From Collimonas humicola (GTDB lineage Bacteria > Pseudomonadota > Gammaproteobacteria > Burkholderiales > Burkholderiaceae_D): a stretch of DNA of 64,000 nt. How positions within the stretch are numbered: the stretch's first letter is position 1; each line of letters opens with the position of its first letter. Below are positions 47,129 to 57,306 of the stretch, in pieces. Location: positions 1 through 64,000 of the forward strand of contig NZ_JAGQEE010000010.1 in the NCBI RefSeq assembly GCF_018304945.1, written 5' to 3'. The notes under the pieces were generated by a model, which was not told the DNA's origin, did no database searches, and worked only from the letters and a program-made list of their open reading frames with translations. Both the position numbers and the translations under genes were made by a program.

Positions 47129-48667
47129 CTAGGCGCGCTCGAATTTACCGGAAAAGCCGGCTAATGCGGCCTGTACCGCGCGTTCCGTCAGATCGATGCG
47201 CTTGCGCGCTTCCGAGCGCTTGTGGGAAGGGATTTCCTGCAGGTTGGGCGACGGAATGTCGTCGCAGCAGAGCTGGTACTCGCCGTCGGCGCGGCGCACT
47301 GCGCCAATTTCTTGCCAAAAGTCATCATAATCGGCAAAAACCTGGCCGGTGCGCACTTGATGGAACATCACCCGATTCTGGTTCCCCACCAGGATCAGCT
47401 GCCGGCAGCCATAGGCGCGGCCGATTTCCCTGACCAGGCGCACCATCAAGCCCTTAGGCCGCATGCCGAACATGTCGCGGGTGGCGTGGCGCACGCGTTC
47501 CTGGGCGTCATCGCCGCGCGGCCCCTGCAGGCAACCGATGCCGATAGCCGGGCGCAGTTCACTGCCATGGAAAGTGAAGGCAACCGAGAACAGGCGCCTT
47601 TGGTCGCAGCACAAGTCCAGCGCCAGTTCGCCCTCTCGGTCCAGCGTGGCGATCGCCGACAGCCGGATCTCGTAGACAACGCCGGACTTGCCGCTGAAGC
47701 TGCCCAGCAACAGCGGCGATTTTGCCGCTTGCAGCACCAGAGCGGCAAGGTCTTGCCGGAAAATAAAGTTGTAATGGCTTACCAGGAGATCCATCCGCTC
47801 TTCGCTGCGCAGGCGCAACGATTGATATGGCCGGTAGATTTTCTGCAGCAGCCGCGGCGTCGCCTGCGCCAGGCTGGCGTGCATCGGCGATGCGTTCCAG
47901 TAGGCCAGCCAGCGCCGGGTTTGCCGGTAGTGCAGCAGCGTGCGGGCGCTCAGCTTGATCTGTTTGGCGTAGTAGGACAAGCCGCGCGGCGAGTGCCGCA
48001 GGCAGCTGAGCAAGGTAACGCGTTGCCGGCCATGGCGATGGCCAGGCTTATGCAGCGTCGCCGGGATGGAGAAAAGGTGCGACAGCTCCGACAGCAATGC
48101 CAGGCTTTGCAGGCGGCTGTTGATGAATCTGACGGCGCCGTCGCTGACCATCTTGCCGTACTTCGAATTCATGGCCAGCATCATGGCCAGCGAGACCATG
48201 CCGGCGCCGAAGATATCCAGCGGATAGTGCATGCCGAGAAATACCTTGGCCCAGCTGACGGCGAGCGACAGCACGACCAGCAGCACGCCGACCCATTTGA
48301 TCTTGATTGCCCGTGCGGTCCAGAGCGTCAGGCCGGTAGCCAGGATGATGGCAATCGTGACGCTTGGGCTCAGGTAATGCTCGCCTTGGGGCTGGTAGGT
48401 ATACCCGCCGTCTTCCAACGCCGGTTGCGTAGCGGCCCACAGCAGCGCAACGGCTTTACTGGCCAGTACGGCCGCCGCCATGGTCACTACCGCCTTGAGG
48501 GAAGTGATGCGGGTTTCTCTGCCGCCGCTGATCCACAGGGCCAGCAGGCTGGTCGGCACCAGATACACGCCCCACTCGGCAATCGTCAGCGCCAGCAGCA
48601 AGGGCAGGCCGATGAATCCGGGATGGCCGGTCGTCCCTAGCAAGTGATTGTAAGAGGACAGTGTCAT
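47129..48667 (-). CDS. Fusion of a degenerate PAP2-type membrane domain with a VirK/YbjX (DUF535) domain
   Basis: 512 residues. Residues 1-165 have about five membrane helices and the last PAP2 signature FLGMHYPLDIFGAGM, so this half is related to undecaprenyl-diphosphate phosphatases. However, the PSGHT motif reads SPSVTIA (residues 100-106), the KX6RP Arg is Gln81 before Pro82, and the Arg of the third motif is Lys141, so it is probably not catalytic. Residues about 210-500 match DUF535 (KIYRPYQSLRLRSEERMD, LQGPRGDDAQERV, RAYGCRQLILVGNQNRV), the VirK/YbjX family tied to virulence and envelope peptide resistance in enterics. It lies between leuS and exbBD, an unusual place, behind an A/T-rich promoter region. 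Confidence 0.8.
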   Translation of the reverse strand: MTLSSYNHLLGTTGHPGFIGLPLLLALTIAEWGVYLVPTSLLALWISGGRETRITSLKAVVTMAAAVLASKAVALLWAATQPALEDGGYTYQPQGEHYLSPSVTIAIILATGLTLWTARAIKIKWVGVLLVVLSLAVSWAKVFLGMHYPLDIFGAGMVSLAMMLAMNSKYGKMVSDGAVRFINSRLQSLALLSELSHLFSIPATLHKPGHRHGRQRVTLLSCLRHSPRGLSYYAKQIKLSARTLLHYRQTRRWLAYWNASPMHASLAQATPRLLQKIYRPYQSLRLRSEERMDLLVSHYNFIFRQDLAALVLQAAKSPLLLGSFSGKSGVVYEIRLSAIATLDREGELALDLCCDQRRLFSVAFTFHGSELRPAIGIGCLQGPRGDDAQERVRHATRDMFGMRPKGLMVRLVREIGRAYGCRQLILVGNQNRVMFHQVRTGQVFADYDDFWQEIGAVRRADGEYQLCCDDIPSPNLQEIPSHKRSEARKRIDLTERAVQAALAGFSGKFERA

Positions 48668-48991
48668 ATGCTTGGGCGATCAGAAAAGTGGCGAGGCAAT
48701 GCGGAAATAATTATCAAAATGAAATTATTCATTACTATCATTTGTTATTGTAATTTGTTGATATATAAAGATACAAATGAAAATATGATGTTACATGCAA
48801 AAGCGCTGCCCGGCGCTATTCAAGGCAAATTATTAAGTTTCTAAGAGGAAATTATTGGTGCCGGGACGACACGCACGAGGACCGAACGCACGGCTGCAAT
48901 CAACTGGCGCCAGATACGAACAGATACAAACAGATACGGAAAGGCATCTGGCCGGGCGGCCAGATCTCAGCGCGTAAAGCGGAGTGAGGAA
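48668..48991. other. A/T-rich spacer with likely promoter of the PAP2-DUF535 gene
   Basis: The strip at 48704-48800 is strikingly A/T rich. On the minus strand TTGTAT (48771-48776) and TACAAT (48747-48752) are 18 bases apart and about 80 bases upstream of the fusion gene. No believable ORF is seen; the 66-codon plus-strand frame at 48644-48844 lacks a ribosome site. Confidence 0.5.
48911..48940. repeat. Triple 10-bp tandem repeat
   Basis: CAGATACGAA, CAGATACAAA and CAGATACGGA follow one another without gap, a helical-turn period. It lies 50 bases beyond the end of the second exbD. Confidence 0.85.
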
Positions 48992-49423
<432 letters not shown>

Positions 49424-49481
49424 GATTTGCCTCGAATCGGTTAAATAGATTGTCGGATTGCCGTTATCCGGCCGCGTTGGA

Positions 49482-50174
49482 TTACTTGCCGACCCGGCTG
49501 CCGGTAGTCAGGTAAGCATGCAGGTCATGCGCAAATGCATCCAGTTCCGACAGTGTAATCCGGTTGACGCGGGTAAAGGCGTTATACGCCAGCACGGCCG
49601 GAATCGCCACCACCAGGCCGAGGGCGGTCATGATCAGCGCTTCGCCCACCGGACCGGCGACTTTGTCGATCTGGATGGTGCCGCTGGACGAAACCGCTTC
49701 CAGCGCATGGTAAATGCCCCAGACCGTGCCGAACAGGCCGACGAACGGCGCCGTCGAGCCAACCGACGCGAGCAGGGTCAGGCCGCTTTCCAGGCGCGAT
49801 GAAACGCGATTGATTTCACGGCGCAAGGTGCGGGTGATCAGTTCGCCCGGATCGGAAGCGGCATTCAGCGACGCCGCCGGAGTGCCCGGGGCGGGCGGTT
49901 TGATGGCGGCGGCGTCGGCTGCCTGGCTGGCCAGCGGCGAAAAGACATTTTCGGAATCGAAAGGCTTGATGCCGGCAATCGCCACTTCCAGTGTCGGCGC
50001 CTGCCAGAAATCGTCGAGCGCTGCCGCGCTGCGGCGGATGCGCCACGAACTCCAGGCTTTCGACAGGATATAAAACCAGCTGACCACCGACATGATTACC
50101 AGCACATAGGCAACCGAGTGGGAGATGGCGTCAGTTTGCGCCCAGTAGCGGGCTAGTCCGAGAGATTGATCCAT
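49482..50174 (-). CDS. ExbB/TolQ-family proton channel protein (second pair)
   Basis: 230 residues with the three-helix layout: SVAYVLVIMSVVSWFYIL, then LLASVGSTAPFVGLFGTVWG, then GPVGEALIMTALGLVVAIPA. It is close in sequence to the first ExbB. It is 58 bases upstream of its exbD and about 100 bases after dapB, so dapB-exbB-exbD could be one transcript. Confidence 0.9.
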   Translation of the reverse strand: MDQSLGLARYWAQTDAISHSVAYVLVIMSVVSWFYILSKAWSSWRIRRSAAALDDFWQAPTLEVAIAGIKPFDSENVFSPLASQAADAAAIKPPAPGTPAASLNAASDPGELITRTLRREINRVSSRLESGLTLLASVGSTAPFVGLFGTVWGIYHALEAVSSSGTIQIDKVAGPVGEALIMTALGLVVAIPAVLAYNAFTRVNRITLSELDAFAHDLHAYLTTGSRVGK

Positions 50175-50277
50175 GGCGTCGATCCGAGAAGATTAGTGCC
50201 GTGACGGCAGAAGCATCACAGCAGTGCAGCAGCCGGCCTGGTGCAGACAGCAGTCCTCGCCAGGCCGGCACGGAAAA

Positions 50278-51084
50278 TCAGCGCAAGCCCAGCACGTCCT
50301 GCATGTCGTACAGGCCGGTGCTTTTGTCGCTCAGGAAGCGGGCGGCGCGCAAGCTGCCGTGCACATAGGTCACGCGGCTGGAAGACTTGTGCGTGATCTC
50401 GATGCGCTCGCCGATGCCGGCAAACAGTACCGTGTGGTCGCCGACGATGTCGCCGCCGCGGATCGCGGCAAAGCCGATCGAGGACGGATCGCGTTCGCCG
50501 GTGACGCCTTCGCGCGCATAGACCGCGACATCGTCCAGCTTGCGCCCTTGCGCCGCGGCGATCACTTCACCCATCATCAGCGCCGTGCCGGAAGGCGCAT
50601 CGACCTTGTGCCGATGATGCGCTTCGATGATTTCGATATCGTAGCCATGGGAAAAGGTCTTGGCGGCCAGTTCCAGCAGCTTCATGGTGACATTGACGCC
50701 GACGCTCATGTTGGGAGCGAACACGATGGCAGTTTTTTTTGCCGCAGCCGCGATCGCCGCCTTGCCGGCTTCATCGAAGCCGGTGGTGCCGATAATCATC
50801 TTGATGCCGTGGGCGGCGCAGTATTCGAGATGCTTCAGCGTGCCTTCGGGGCGGGTGAAATCGATCAGGTAGGCAGCTTGCGCCAGGCCCTTGGCCAGCT
50901 CGGCTTCGATCGGGACGCCGGCAGGCTTGCCGAGGAAGGCGGCGGCATCGCTGCCCAGCTCCGGCGCGTCCGGCACGTCAAGCGCGCCCACCAGCACGGC
51001 GTCGTCGGCGTTCTGGATTGCTTCGACCAGCATGCGCCCCATACGTCCGGAGGCGCCTGCAACGGCTATTTTCATCTGAGTCAT
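50278..51084 (-). CDS. dapB: 4-hydroxy-tetrahydrodipicolinate reductase DapB
   Basis: 268 residues. NAD(P)H-binding loop [16 protein letters not shown] at residues 8-23; the conserved IIGTTGF near residue 100; and the substrate-binding [16 protein letters not shown] near residue 158, which is the DapB signature. Lysine and diaminopimelate synthesis. ATG 51075 (MKIAVAG) is an alternative start. It follows bamE by 105 bases. Confidence 0.96.
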   Translation of the reverse strand: MTQMKIAVAGASGRMGRMLVEAIQNADDAVLVGALDVPDAPELGSDAAAFLGKPAGVPIEAELAKGLAQAAYLIDFTRPEGTLKHLEYCAAHGIKMIIGTTGFDEAGKAAIAAAAKKTAIVFAPNMSVGVNVTMKLLELAAKTFSHGYDIEIIEAHHRHKVDAPSGTALMMGEVIAAAQGRKLDDVAVYAREGVTGERDPSSIGFAAIRGGDIVGDHTVLFAGIGERIEITHKSSSRVTYVHGSLRAARFLSDKSTGLYDMQDVLGLR

Positions 51085-51189
51085 GTTAATTCGGCGATCT
51101 GAACAGTGGATCTTGATTGCTTGAACTTGGCCGGCTGAGGGGAAAGCTGCGAGCCGCTGGGCAACGCGGGCCTTCCACTCGATGCGCGC

Positions 51190-51762
51190 TTAGTTTTTGG
51201 CAGGGGCGGGCGCGCTAGGCACGGTCGGTGCAATTTCGACATTCTTGACGCTCTTCTTGGCTTCCGCCGCGCCGCCGGAGATCCGGTCCAGGTAGTCGTT
51301 CTCGGTCGGCAGGTTGCCGCCTTCTATGCGCGCAAGCAGGTTGCCGTTGAAGAAGGCGCTGACCCGGCTGGTGGTGACTTCGCCATTGCCCTTTTGCAGG
51401 CGGAACACATAGTCCCAGCGGTCATCGTGGAAGATGTCGGTCACCAAAGGCGTGCCGAGCGCAAAACGCACTTGTTCGCGTGTCATGCCTTCTTTAACCT
51501 GTGCCAGCATTTCCTTGGAAACGAAGTTTCCCTGTTGTATATCTATACGATACGGGGAAAAAACGCCCAGAAAGCGGCGGTGCTTGACGGTTTGCACGCC
51601 GCTGGTATCGGCGGTGGCAGTCGCAGTGGCAGCGTCGCCCGGCGCAGCTGCGGCAGGGCTGTCCAGCAAGGGATTTTTCGAGGCGCAGCCGGCCAGTGCG
51701 GCCATCAGGACAAAGCTAGCGGTCAAAGCGGAGGTACGGGCAGGGGAGAGCAACATTCGCAT
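51190..51762 (-). CDS. bamE: Outer-membrane assembly lipoprotein BamE
   Basis: 190 residues. The lipobox L-A-G-C ends at Cys26. The SmpA/OmlA fold is seen in YRIDIQQGNFVSKEMLAQVK, then MTREQVRFALGTPLVTDIFHDDRWDYVF (location about residues 93-120). Longer than E. coli BamE because of an Ala/Thr linker after the lipobox and a Pro/Ala tail. Divergent from fur, the usual betaproteobacterial arrangement, with a 74-base shared control region. Confidence 0.94.
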   Translation of the reverse strand: MRMLLSPARTSALTASFVLMAALAGCASKNPLLDSPAAAAPGDAATATATADTSGVQTVKHRRFLGVFSPYRIDIQQGNFVSKEMLAQVKEGMTREQVRFALGTPLVTDIFHDDRWDYVFRLQKGNGEVTTSRVSAFFNGNLLARIEGGNLPTENDYLDRISGGAAEAKKSVKNVEIAPTVPSAPAPAKN

Positions 51763-51777
51763 AAGGATCTCAATTGA

Positions 51778-51807
51778 TTGAGCAACTGTGCTAAAACGCT
51801 ATATGAT
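51778..51807 (+). promoter_or_regulatory. Likely fur promoter
   Basis: TTGAGC (51778-51783) and TATGAT (51802-51807) are 18 bases apart; TATATG at 51800 gives a 16-base spacer as an alternative. It lies in the short bamE-fur divergent region. Confidence 0.5.
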
Positions 51808-51836
51808 AAAGCAGATCATCCATTTGTGACCAAAAC

Positions 51837-52262
51837 ATGCCGAACAATCCATCCGAACTAAAAGCCAGCGGCCTCAAAGCCACGTTGCCACGCCTGAAAA
51901 TCCTGGAAATCTTCCAGAACAGCGAAGTGCGGCACCTGAGCGCTGAAGACGTCTACAAGATCTTGCTCAGCGAAAATCTTGATGTCGGCCTGGCAACTGT
52001 GTACCGCGTACTCACGCAATTTGAGCAAGCCGGCCTGTTGCAACGCAACCACTTTGAAACCGGCAAGGCCGTGTTCGAACTCAATGAAGGCTCGCACCAC
52101 GACCATCTGGTCTGCCTGGATTGCGGCCTGGTCGAGGAGTTCTACGACGAAGAAATTGAAAAGCGCCAGAAAATCGTCGCCAAGGAACACGGCTTTGAAA
52201 TCGCCGACCATGCGCTGGCCCTGTACGGCCATTGCCGCGACTGCCGCAAGAAAAAGGCCTGA
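51837..52262 (+). CDS. fur: Ferric uptake regulator Fur
   Basis: 141 residues. Winged-helix DNA-binding half ([15 protein letters not shown], then [18 protein letters not shown]), then the metal-binding half with [17 protein letters not shown], whose His-rich HHDHLVC and first CxxC are typical of Fur. The C-terminal HCRDC carries the second Cys pair. It is the probable repressor for the Fur-box candidates near hemP and bfr. Confidence 0.96.
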   Translation: MPNNPSELKASGLKATLPRLKILEIFQNSEVRHLSAEDVYKILLSENLDVGLATVYRVLTQFEQAGLLQRNHFETGKAVFELNEGSHHDHLVCLDCGLVEEFYDEEIEKRQKIVAKEHGFEIADHALALYGHCRDCRKKKA

Positions 52263-52280
52263 CCCCTTGTTTGCTGCCGC

Positions 52281-52652
52281 TCAGCGCGTACGTGTCTTGG
52301 CTGCCTTAGGCGCCGGCTTGGCGTTGGCCTTGCGTACTGCCGCCGCATAAGCGAGCCGCGCCCACGGCGTCATGGCGCCGGCCGAATCCATGGCGTCTTC
52401 CGGCGCCGACCAGTAGCTCATCTCAATCGCCTTCCCCTTGCTCTCGGTAACGAACGGCCGGCAACCGGCAGCGGCAAACTGCGGCCGGGTCTGCTCATCG
52501 GTCTTGAGAAACAGGGTGCCGTCGGCCACCAGGGCGATCATCACGCTGTCGTGGTAGATGCCGTAGCCGCCGAACATGCGGCGCGCGCTGACAGCGCCAA
52601 GCGGCGCCAGCAGCTCGCGGATATAGTCGATGATGGCGTCGTTGCGCGACAT
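52281..52652 (-). CDS. TfoX N-terminal domain protein
   Basis: 123 residues. VSARRMFGGYGIYHDSVMIAL is the TfoX-N signature (about residues 20-40), followed by a short basic tail (KANAKPAPKAAKTRTR) in place of the TfoX C-terminal domain. TfoX/Sxy proteins regulate competence; stand-alone N-terminal domains have no settled role. It lies 16 bases after hrcA on the same strand. Confidence 0.85.
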   Translation of the reverse strand: MSRNDAIIDYIRELLAPLGAVSARRMFGGYGIYHDSVMIALVADGTLFLKTDEQTRPQFAAAGCRPFVTESKGKAIEMSYWSAPEDAMDSAGAMTPWARLAYAAAVRKANAKPAPKAAKTRTR

Positions 52653-52668
52653 GCGGCGGCGCTTGCGG

Positions 52669-53691
52669 TCAGCTGTGGCTGAGGGCGTTCGACAGCAGCT
52701 TGGCGGTGATGTTCACGATCGGGATCACCCGTTCGTAAGCCATCCGCGTCGGCCCGATCACTCCCAGCGTGCCGACGATCTTGCCGTTGACTTCATACGG
52801 CGCCGTCACCACGCTCATCTCATCCATCGGCACCAGCTGCGATTCGCCGCCGATGAAGATCTGCACGCCGGTGGCCTTGCCGGAAATATCCAGCAACTGC
52901 ATCAGGCCGGTTTTTTGCTCGAACATGTCGAACAGCTTGCGCAAGGAATCCATGTTGGACGACAGGTCGGTCACGCTGAGCAGATTGCGTTCGCCGGAAA
53001 TCACCACTTCGTCGCTGTTGTCGGTCATGGCGTCGCTGCCGGCTTCCACCGCGGCCTGCATCAGCCAGGTCATGTCGTCGCGCAGCTTGCGCAATTCGCC
53101 TTGCAGGCGCAGGCGGACGTCGTCCAGGCTGAGGCCGCCGTAATGCTGGTTGATATAGTTGGCTGCCTGCACCAGTTTCGCCGGGCTGTAGTCGACATCG
53201 GTCAACAGCAGGCGGTTCTGGACGTCGCCGCTGGGGCTGACGATCACCAGCAGGATGCGTTTTTCCGACAGCCGCAGGAACTCGATCTGCTGGAAAATCG
53301 ATTCGCGCCGCGGACTCAGCACGACGCCGGCAAAATGCGATAAAGATGACAACACTTGCGCCGCATTGGTGATGATTTTCTGCTGCGAGCTGGGCTGCAG
53401 GCTGTTTTGCATTTTCGACTCGAGCGCGGTCTCGTCGATAGCCTCGACCGTCAGCAGGGTATCGACGAACATGCGGTAGCCGCGCGGCGTCGGCACCCGC
53501 CCGGCAGAAGTATGGGGACTGGCGACGAAGCCCATTTCCTCGAGGTCGGCCATGATATTGCGGATAGTCGCCGGCGACAGCTCCAGGCCCGAGATCTTGG
53601 ACAGGGCACGCGAGCCGACCGGCTGGCCGTCGGCAATATACCGTTCGACCAGGGCCTTGAGCAGGGTTTGAGCGCGATTATCTAGTTGCAT
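52669..53691 (-). CDS. hrcA: Heat-inducible transcription repressor HrcA
   Basis: 340 residues. N-terminal winged helix with [20 protein letters not shown] and [17 protein letters not shown]; then [18 protein letters not shown], the family hallmark; and a C-terminal GAF-like region with [20 protein letters not shown]. HrcA binds CIRCE operators (TTAGCACTC-N9-GAGTGCTAA). I find no CIRCE in the window, so its target, probably groESL, is elsewhere. Confidence 0.95.
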   Translation of the reverse strand: MQLDNRAQTLLKALVERYIADGQPVGSRALSKISGLELSPATIRNIMADLEEMGFVASPHTSAGRVPTPRGYRMFVDTLLTVEAIDETALESKMQNSLQPSSQQKIITNAAQVLSSLSHFAGVVLSPRRESIFQQIEFLRLSEKRILLVIVSPSGDVQNRLLLTDVDYSPAKLVQAANYINQHYGGLSLDDVRLRLQGELRKLRDDMTWLMQAAVEAGSDAMTDNSDEVVISGERNLLSVTDLSSNMDSLRKLFDMFEQKTGLMQLLDISGKATGVQIFIGGESQLVPMDEMSVVTAPYEVNGKIVGTLGVIGPTRMAYERVIPIVNITAKLLSNALSHS

Positions 53692-53745
53692 ATGGGTCTA
53701 TTTTAGCGAGCGCTGTGCTTGCATGCCAGCACCTTATAAATGCAC

Positions 53746-54522
53746 TTATACACTGTTTTGGCCGGCAAAATGCGTTTGTTCGAGCCATGCCTCCAGTTCA
53801 TCCAGGCTGGTGCAGCTGGCTTGCGGCCGGACCCCGTCCGGCAGCGTGCGCTCAAAGCGATTGATCCACACCGCCTGCAAGCCGGCCTGCTGGGCGCCGA
53901 CCACGTCCAGCATGGGATCGTCGCCGACGTACAGCGCTTCCTGCGGCGCTACCTTGAGGGCGGCGCAGGCAGCGTGGAAAATCGCCGGATCGGGTTTGCC
54001 GCTGCCGAAGCTGTGGGCTGCGATCGAGGCCTGGAAGTGGCCGGCCAGGCCGATTTTCCCAAGATCGGCAAAGCCGTTCGAGACCGTACCCAGCGGCAGG
54101 CGGCGCTGCAGCCGGCTCAGTACCGGCTGGACGTCGGCGAACGGCGTCACCGCATGGCGCGCTTCGGAAAACACCGCCATGGCGGCATCCGCCTTGGCCG
54201 GATCGTCGCCGACGCTGCTCAATGCCGCGCTCAGCGCCGCATGGCGCAGCTTCCACAGGTCGAAGCGGAACACCGGATCGGTGGCCGCCAGCTGCAGCCG
54301 CTGCTGGCGCAGGCTGTCGATGCTGAACCGGCGGGTGACCGCCTCGGCGTTGGCCTGCAGCCACTCGAACAGGATTTGTTCGGCGCGCGCGATCACCGGC
54401 GCTATCGGCCATAGCGTATCGTCAAGATCGAACAGAACCGCTTTGACGATCTGCGGCTTGCCCGGCCGCGAATGGGGGGAGGGTGTTGAATTATTCATCA
54501 GAGCCACGTGCGTATCCTTCAT
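53746..54522 (-). CDS. HAD-superfamily phosphatase
   Basis: 258 residues. Motif [12 protein letters not shown], motif II VSNGF, motif III with KPDPAIF, and motif [17 protein letters not shown] are all present, with a helical cap between motifs I and II. The substrate is unknown. Two starts are possible, ATG 54522 and ATG 54498 (MNNSTPSPH); neither has a strong ribosome site. It lies between hrcA and the divergent nadK. Confidence 0.88.
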   Translation of the reverse strand: MKDTHVALMNNSTPSPHSRPGKPQIVKAVLFDLDDTLWPIAPVIARAEQILFEWLQANAEAVTRRFSIDSLRQQRLQLAATDPVFRFDLWKLRHAALSAALSSVGDDPAKADAAMAVFSEARHAVTPFADVQPVLSRLQRRLPLGTVSNGFADLGKIGLAGHFQASIAAHSFGSGKPDPAIFHAACAALKVAPQEALYVGDDPMLDVVGAQQAGLQAVWINRFERTLPDGVRPQASCTSLDELEAWLEQTHFAGQNSV

Positions 54523-54553
54523 TGCAAGCCTAAATTATGGTCTAATCGCCAGC

Positions 54554-55483
54554 ATGTGGCCTATAAAATTACCTTCTCAAGCGAATTTGCCGGAACCTGT
54601 GCCGAAGACCATTGCGATCGTCGGCAAGTATTTTGCCGCCGGCATTTCCGAATCGCTGACTGAAATCGTCGATTTCCTGCAAGGACGGGGCCATCACGTG
54701 GTGCTGGAGGCGGAGACGGCGCAGAATGTCGCCTTGCCCGGCATCGCCGCCATGACTCCCGAGCAGATCGGCGAACAAGCTGACGCTGCCATCATTGTCG
54801 GCGGCGACGGCACCATGCTGGGGATTGCGCGCCAGCTGGCGCCCTATGATGTGCCGCTGATCGGCATCAACCAGGGCCGGCTGGGTTTCATTACCGATAT
54901 TTCGCTGGAGCGGATGCTGCCGGTGCTGGGCGAGATGCTCGACGGCCAGGTCGAGTCTGAGCGGCGCAGCCTGTTGCAGAGCGCGGTGATGCGCGACGGC
55001 CGGCAGATTTTCAGCGCGCTGGCCTTCAACGACGTGGTGGTGACGCGCGGCGCCGGCTCCGGCATGGCGGAGCTGATGGTCGAAGTCGACGGCCGCTTCA
55101 TGTACAACCAGCGCTCCGACGGCCTGATCGTGGCAACGCCGACCGGCTCCACCGCCTATGCCTTGTCCGCCGGCGGGCCGTTGCTGCATCCTTCGCTGGG
55201 CGGCATCGTGCTGGTGCCGATTGCGCCGCATGCGCTGTCGAACCGGCCCATCGTGATCCCGGACAGCAGCGAAATCGTGATCGAGATCGTCAACGGCCGC
55301 GAGATGAGCGCCAATTTCGACATGCAGTCGCTGGCCAGCCTGCAGCACGGCGACCGCATCCTGATCCGGCGCTCCGAGCACACCATTACCTTTTTGCATC
55401 CGGCCGGCTGGAGCTACTACGCCACCTTGCGCCAGAAACTGCACTGGAACGAGTACCCCTCGGCGGAAGGACAACTGAAGTAA
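54554..55483 (+). CDS. nadK: NAD kinase
   Basis: 309 residues. The conserved GGDGTMLG near residue 77 and [10 protein letters not shown] near residue 104 form the nucleotide site; NDVVVTRG and [15 protein letters not shown] are the later family motifs. It makes NADP from NAD in the cytoplasm. The open frame runs far upstream (to 53723), but the family N-terminus begins at ATG 54554. Divergent from the HAD gene with 31 bases between the starts. Confidence 0.95.
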   Translation: MWPIKLPSQANLPEPVPKTIAIVGKYFAAGISESLTEIVDFLQGRGHHVVLEAETAQNVALPGIAAMTPEQIGEQADAAIIVGGDGTMLGIARQLAPYDVPLIGINQGRLGFITDISLERMLPVLGEMLDGQVESERRSLLQSAVMRDGRQIFSALAFNDVVVTRGAGSGMAELMVEVDGRFMYNQRSDGLIVATPTGSTAYALSAGGPLLHPSLGGIVLVPIAPHALSNRPIVIPDSSEIVIEIVNGREMSANFDMQSLASLQHGDRILIRRSEHTITFLHPAGWSYYATLRQKLHWNEYPSAEGQLK

Positions 55484-55605
55484 TCGCTATCATGTAAGCT
55501 GTTAAGCCACGCCGTTTCTGTATTGAGTATTTCCTTGCGACTTTGCCAGTGCCATGGCGGTCCGCGCTATATTGACATCCATTTTTGAGCCCATCCCAGA
55601 CTCCC

Positions 55606-57276
55606 ATGCTGCGCACACTTTCCATCCGCGATTTTGTCATTGTCGATGCCATCGAGCTTGAGTTCGCCGCTGGCTTTACTGTATTCACTGGCGAAACCGG
55701 CGCCGGCAAGTCGATCCTGATCGATGCCCTGGCGCTGGCGCTGGGCGGCCGCGGCGACGCCAGCGTGGTGCGCGAGGGCGCCGCCAAGGCCGACGTCACG
55801 GCCGAATTCGCCATGGCCGATGGCGTTGATGCCGAAGCCATTGCCTGGCTGGAGCGCAACGAGTTCGGCAGCGAAGACGGCATCATCCTGATGCGCCGCG
55901 TGATCGATAACGCCGGCCGTTCGAAAGCCTTCATCAATGGCGTTGCCGCCACTGCCGGCCAGCTGCGCGAGCTGGGCGAAATGCTGGTCGATATCCACGG
56001 CCAGCACGCGCACCAGTCCCTGCTGAAAAACGATGCGCAGCGGCTGCTGCTGGATGGCCAGGCCGGCTTGTCCGACGATCTGCTGGCGCTGGCCGCTGCT
56101 TTCAAAAGCTGGCGCTCGCTGGCGCGCCAGCGCGAAGAGTTTGAAACCAATGCCAAGAATGTCTTGCTGGAACGCGAGCGGCTCGAATGGCAGGTAGGCG
56201 AGCTGGAAAAGCTGGCGGTGAAGCCGGGCGAGTGGGATGAAATCACCAATGAACACAGCCGCCTGTCGCATGCCGCCAGCCTGATCGAAGGGGCGCAGGA
56301 AGCGCTCAACGTGATTTCCGAAAACGATTCTGACGACACACCGCCGATGCTGTCGCAGCTGTCGGCGCTGAACCAGAAAATCGGCAAGCTGGTGGATGTC
56401 GACAGCAGCCTCAAGCCGGTGCTCGAAGCGCTGGAGCCGGCCCGCATCCAGCTGCAGGAAGCGGTGTATGCCTTGAATGATTACCTGAGCCGGGTCGAGC
56501 TCGATCCGGCGCGCCTGCACCAGGTGGAAGACCGCATGGAAGCGATCCATTCGGCCGGCCGCAAGTTCCGCCTGGCGCCGGACGAACTGCCGCAGGAACT
56601 GGAGACGCTGTCCGGCCAGTTGCGCCAGCTGGCCGATGCCAGCGACCTCGACGCCATGCGCGCGCAGGAAGAAAAGCTGAAAGCGGCATATCTGGCGCTG
56701 GCGCAAAAGATGTCGAAGGCGCGCGCCAAGGCGGCGCAGGCCTTGGGCACGGCGGTGACGGCGGCGATGCAGGACCTGAGCATGAGCGGCGGCCGCTTTG
56801 CGGTGGCGCTGAACCCCTGCGAGCCGGCCAGCTACGGCGTCGAGCAAGTGGAATTCTTGGTGGCCGGCCACGCCGGCGTGGCGCCGCGGGCGCTGGCCAA
56901 GGTGGCGTCCGGCGGCGAGCTGGCGCGTATCGCGCTGGCGATTTCAGTGATTACCTCCAGCTCGACTGCCACCCCGACCCTGATTTTCGATGAGGTCGAC
57001 AGCGGCATCGGCGGCGGCGTCGCCGAGGTGGTGGGGCGTTTGCTGAAACGCCTCGGCCAGGACCGCCAGGTCTTGTGCGTTACCCATTTGCCGCAGGTCG
57101 CCAGCCAGGCCAACCAGCACTTCCAGGTCAGCAAGCAAAGCCAGGGCAATAAAACGGTGTCGGCGATCGATGGCCTCGACGCCAAGAACCGGATTGAAGA
57201 AATCGCCCGCATGCTTGGCGGCCTGGAAATCACAGCGACCACCCGCAAGCATGCGCGCGAGCTGCTGGCGCTCTGA
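55606..57276 (+). CDS. recN: DNA repair protein RecN
   Basis: 556-residue SMC-like ATPase. Walker A GETGAGKSIL at about residues 29-38, the long coiled-coil middle (residues 150-370), ABC signature VASGGELARIALA, and Walker B LIFDEVDSGIGG. It acts in double-strand-break repair. The family start MLRTLSIRDFVIVD is at 55606. A TATATT -10-like hexamer lies at 55568-55573. I saw no convincing LexA box. Confidence 0.95.
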   Translation: MLRTLSIRDFVIVDAIELEFAAGFTVFTGETGAGKSILIDALALALGGRGDASVVREGAAKADVTAEFAMADGVDAEAIAWLERNEFGSEDGIILMRRVIDNAGRSKAFINGVAATAGQLRELGEMLVDIHGQHAHQSLLKNDAQRLLLDGQAGLSDDLLALAAAFKSWRSLARQREEFETNAKNVLLERERLEWQVGELEKLAVKPGEWDEITNEHSRLSHAASLIEGAQEALNVISENDSDDTPPMLSQLSALNQKIGKLVDVDSSLKPVLEALEPARIQLQEAVYALNDYLSRVELDPARLHQVEDRMEAIHSAGRKFRLAPDELPQELETLSGQLRQLADASDLDAMRAQEEKLKAAYLALAQKMSKARAKAAQALGTAVTAAMQDLSMSGGRFAVALNPCEPASYGVEQVEFLVAGHAGVAPRALAKVASGGELARIALAISVITSSSTATPTLIFDEVDSGIGGGVAEVVGRLLKRLGQDRQVLCVTHLPQVASQANQHFQVSKQSQGNKTVSAIDGLDAKNRIEEIARMLGGLEITATTRKHARELLAL

Positions 57277-57306
57277 TCCCGCTCTTATTTTCCTGGATAT
57301 CTCCGC

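Noticed and set aside
48644-48844. 66-codon plus-strand frame in the A/T-rich spacer
   Set aside because: It has no ribosome site, overlaps the start and promoter of the PAP2-DUF535 gene on the other strand, and its sequence looks random.
53692-53745. CIRCE operator before hrcA
   Set aside because: No TTAGCACTC or GAGTGCTAA half-site is present here; none was noticed elsewhere in the window.
55515-55540. Possible LexA box before recN (CTGTATTGAGTATTTC)
   Set aside because: Only the left half fits CTGTAT; the right half lacks the ACAG arm, so no palindrome is formed.
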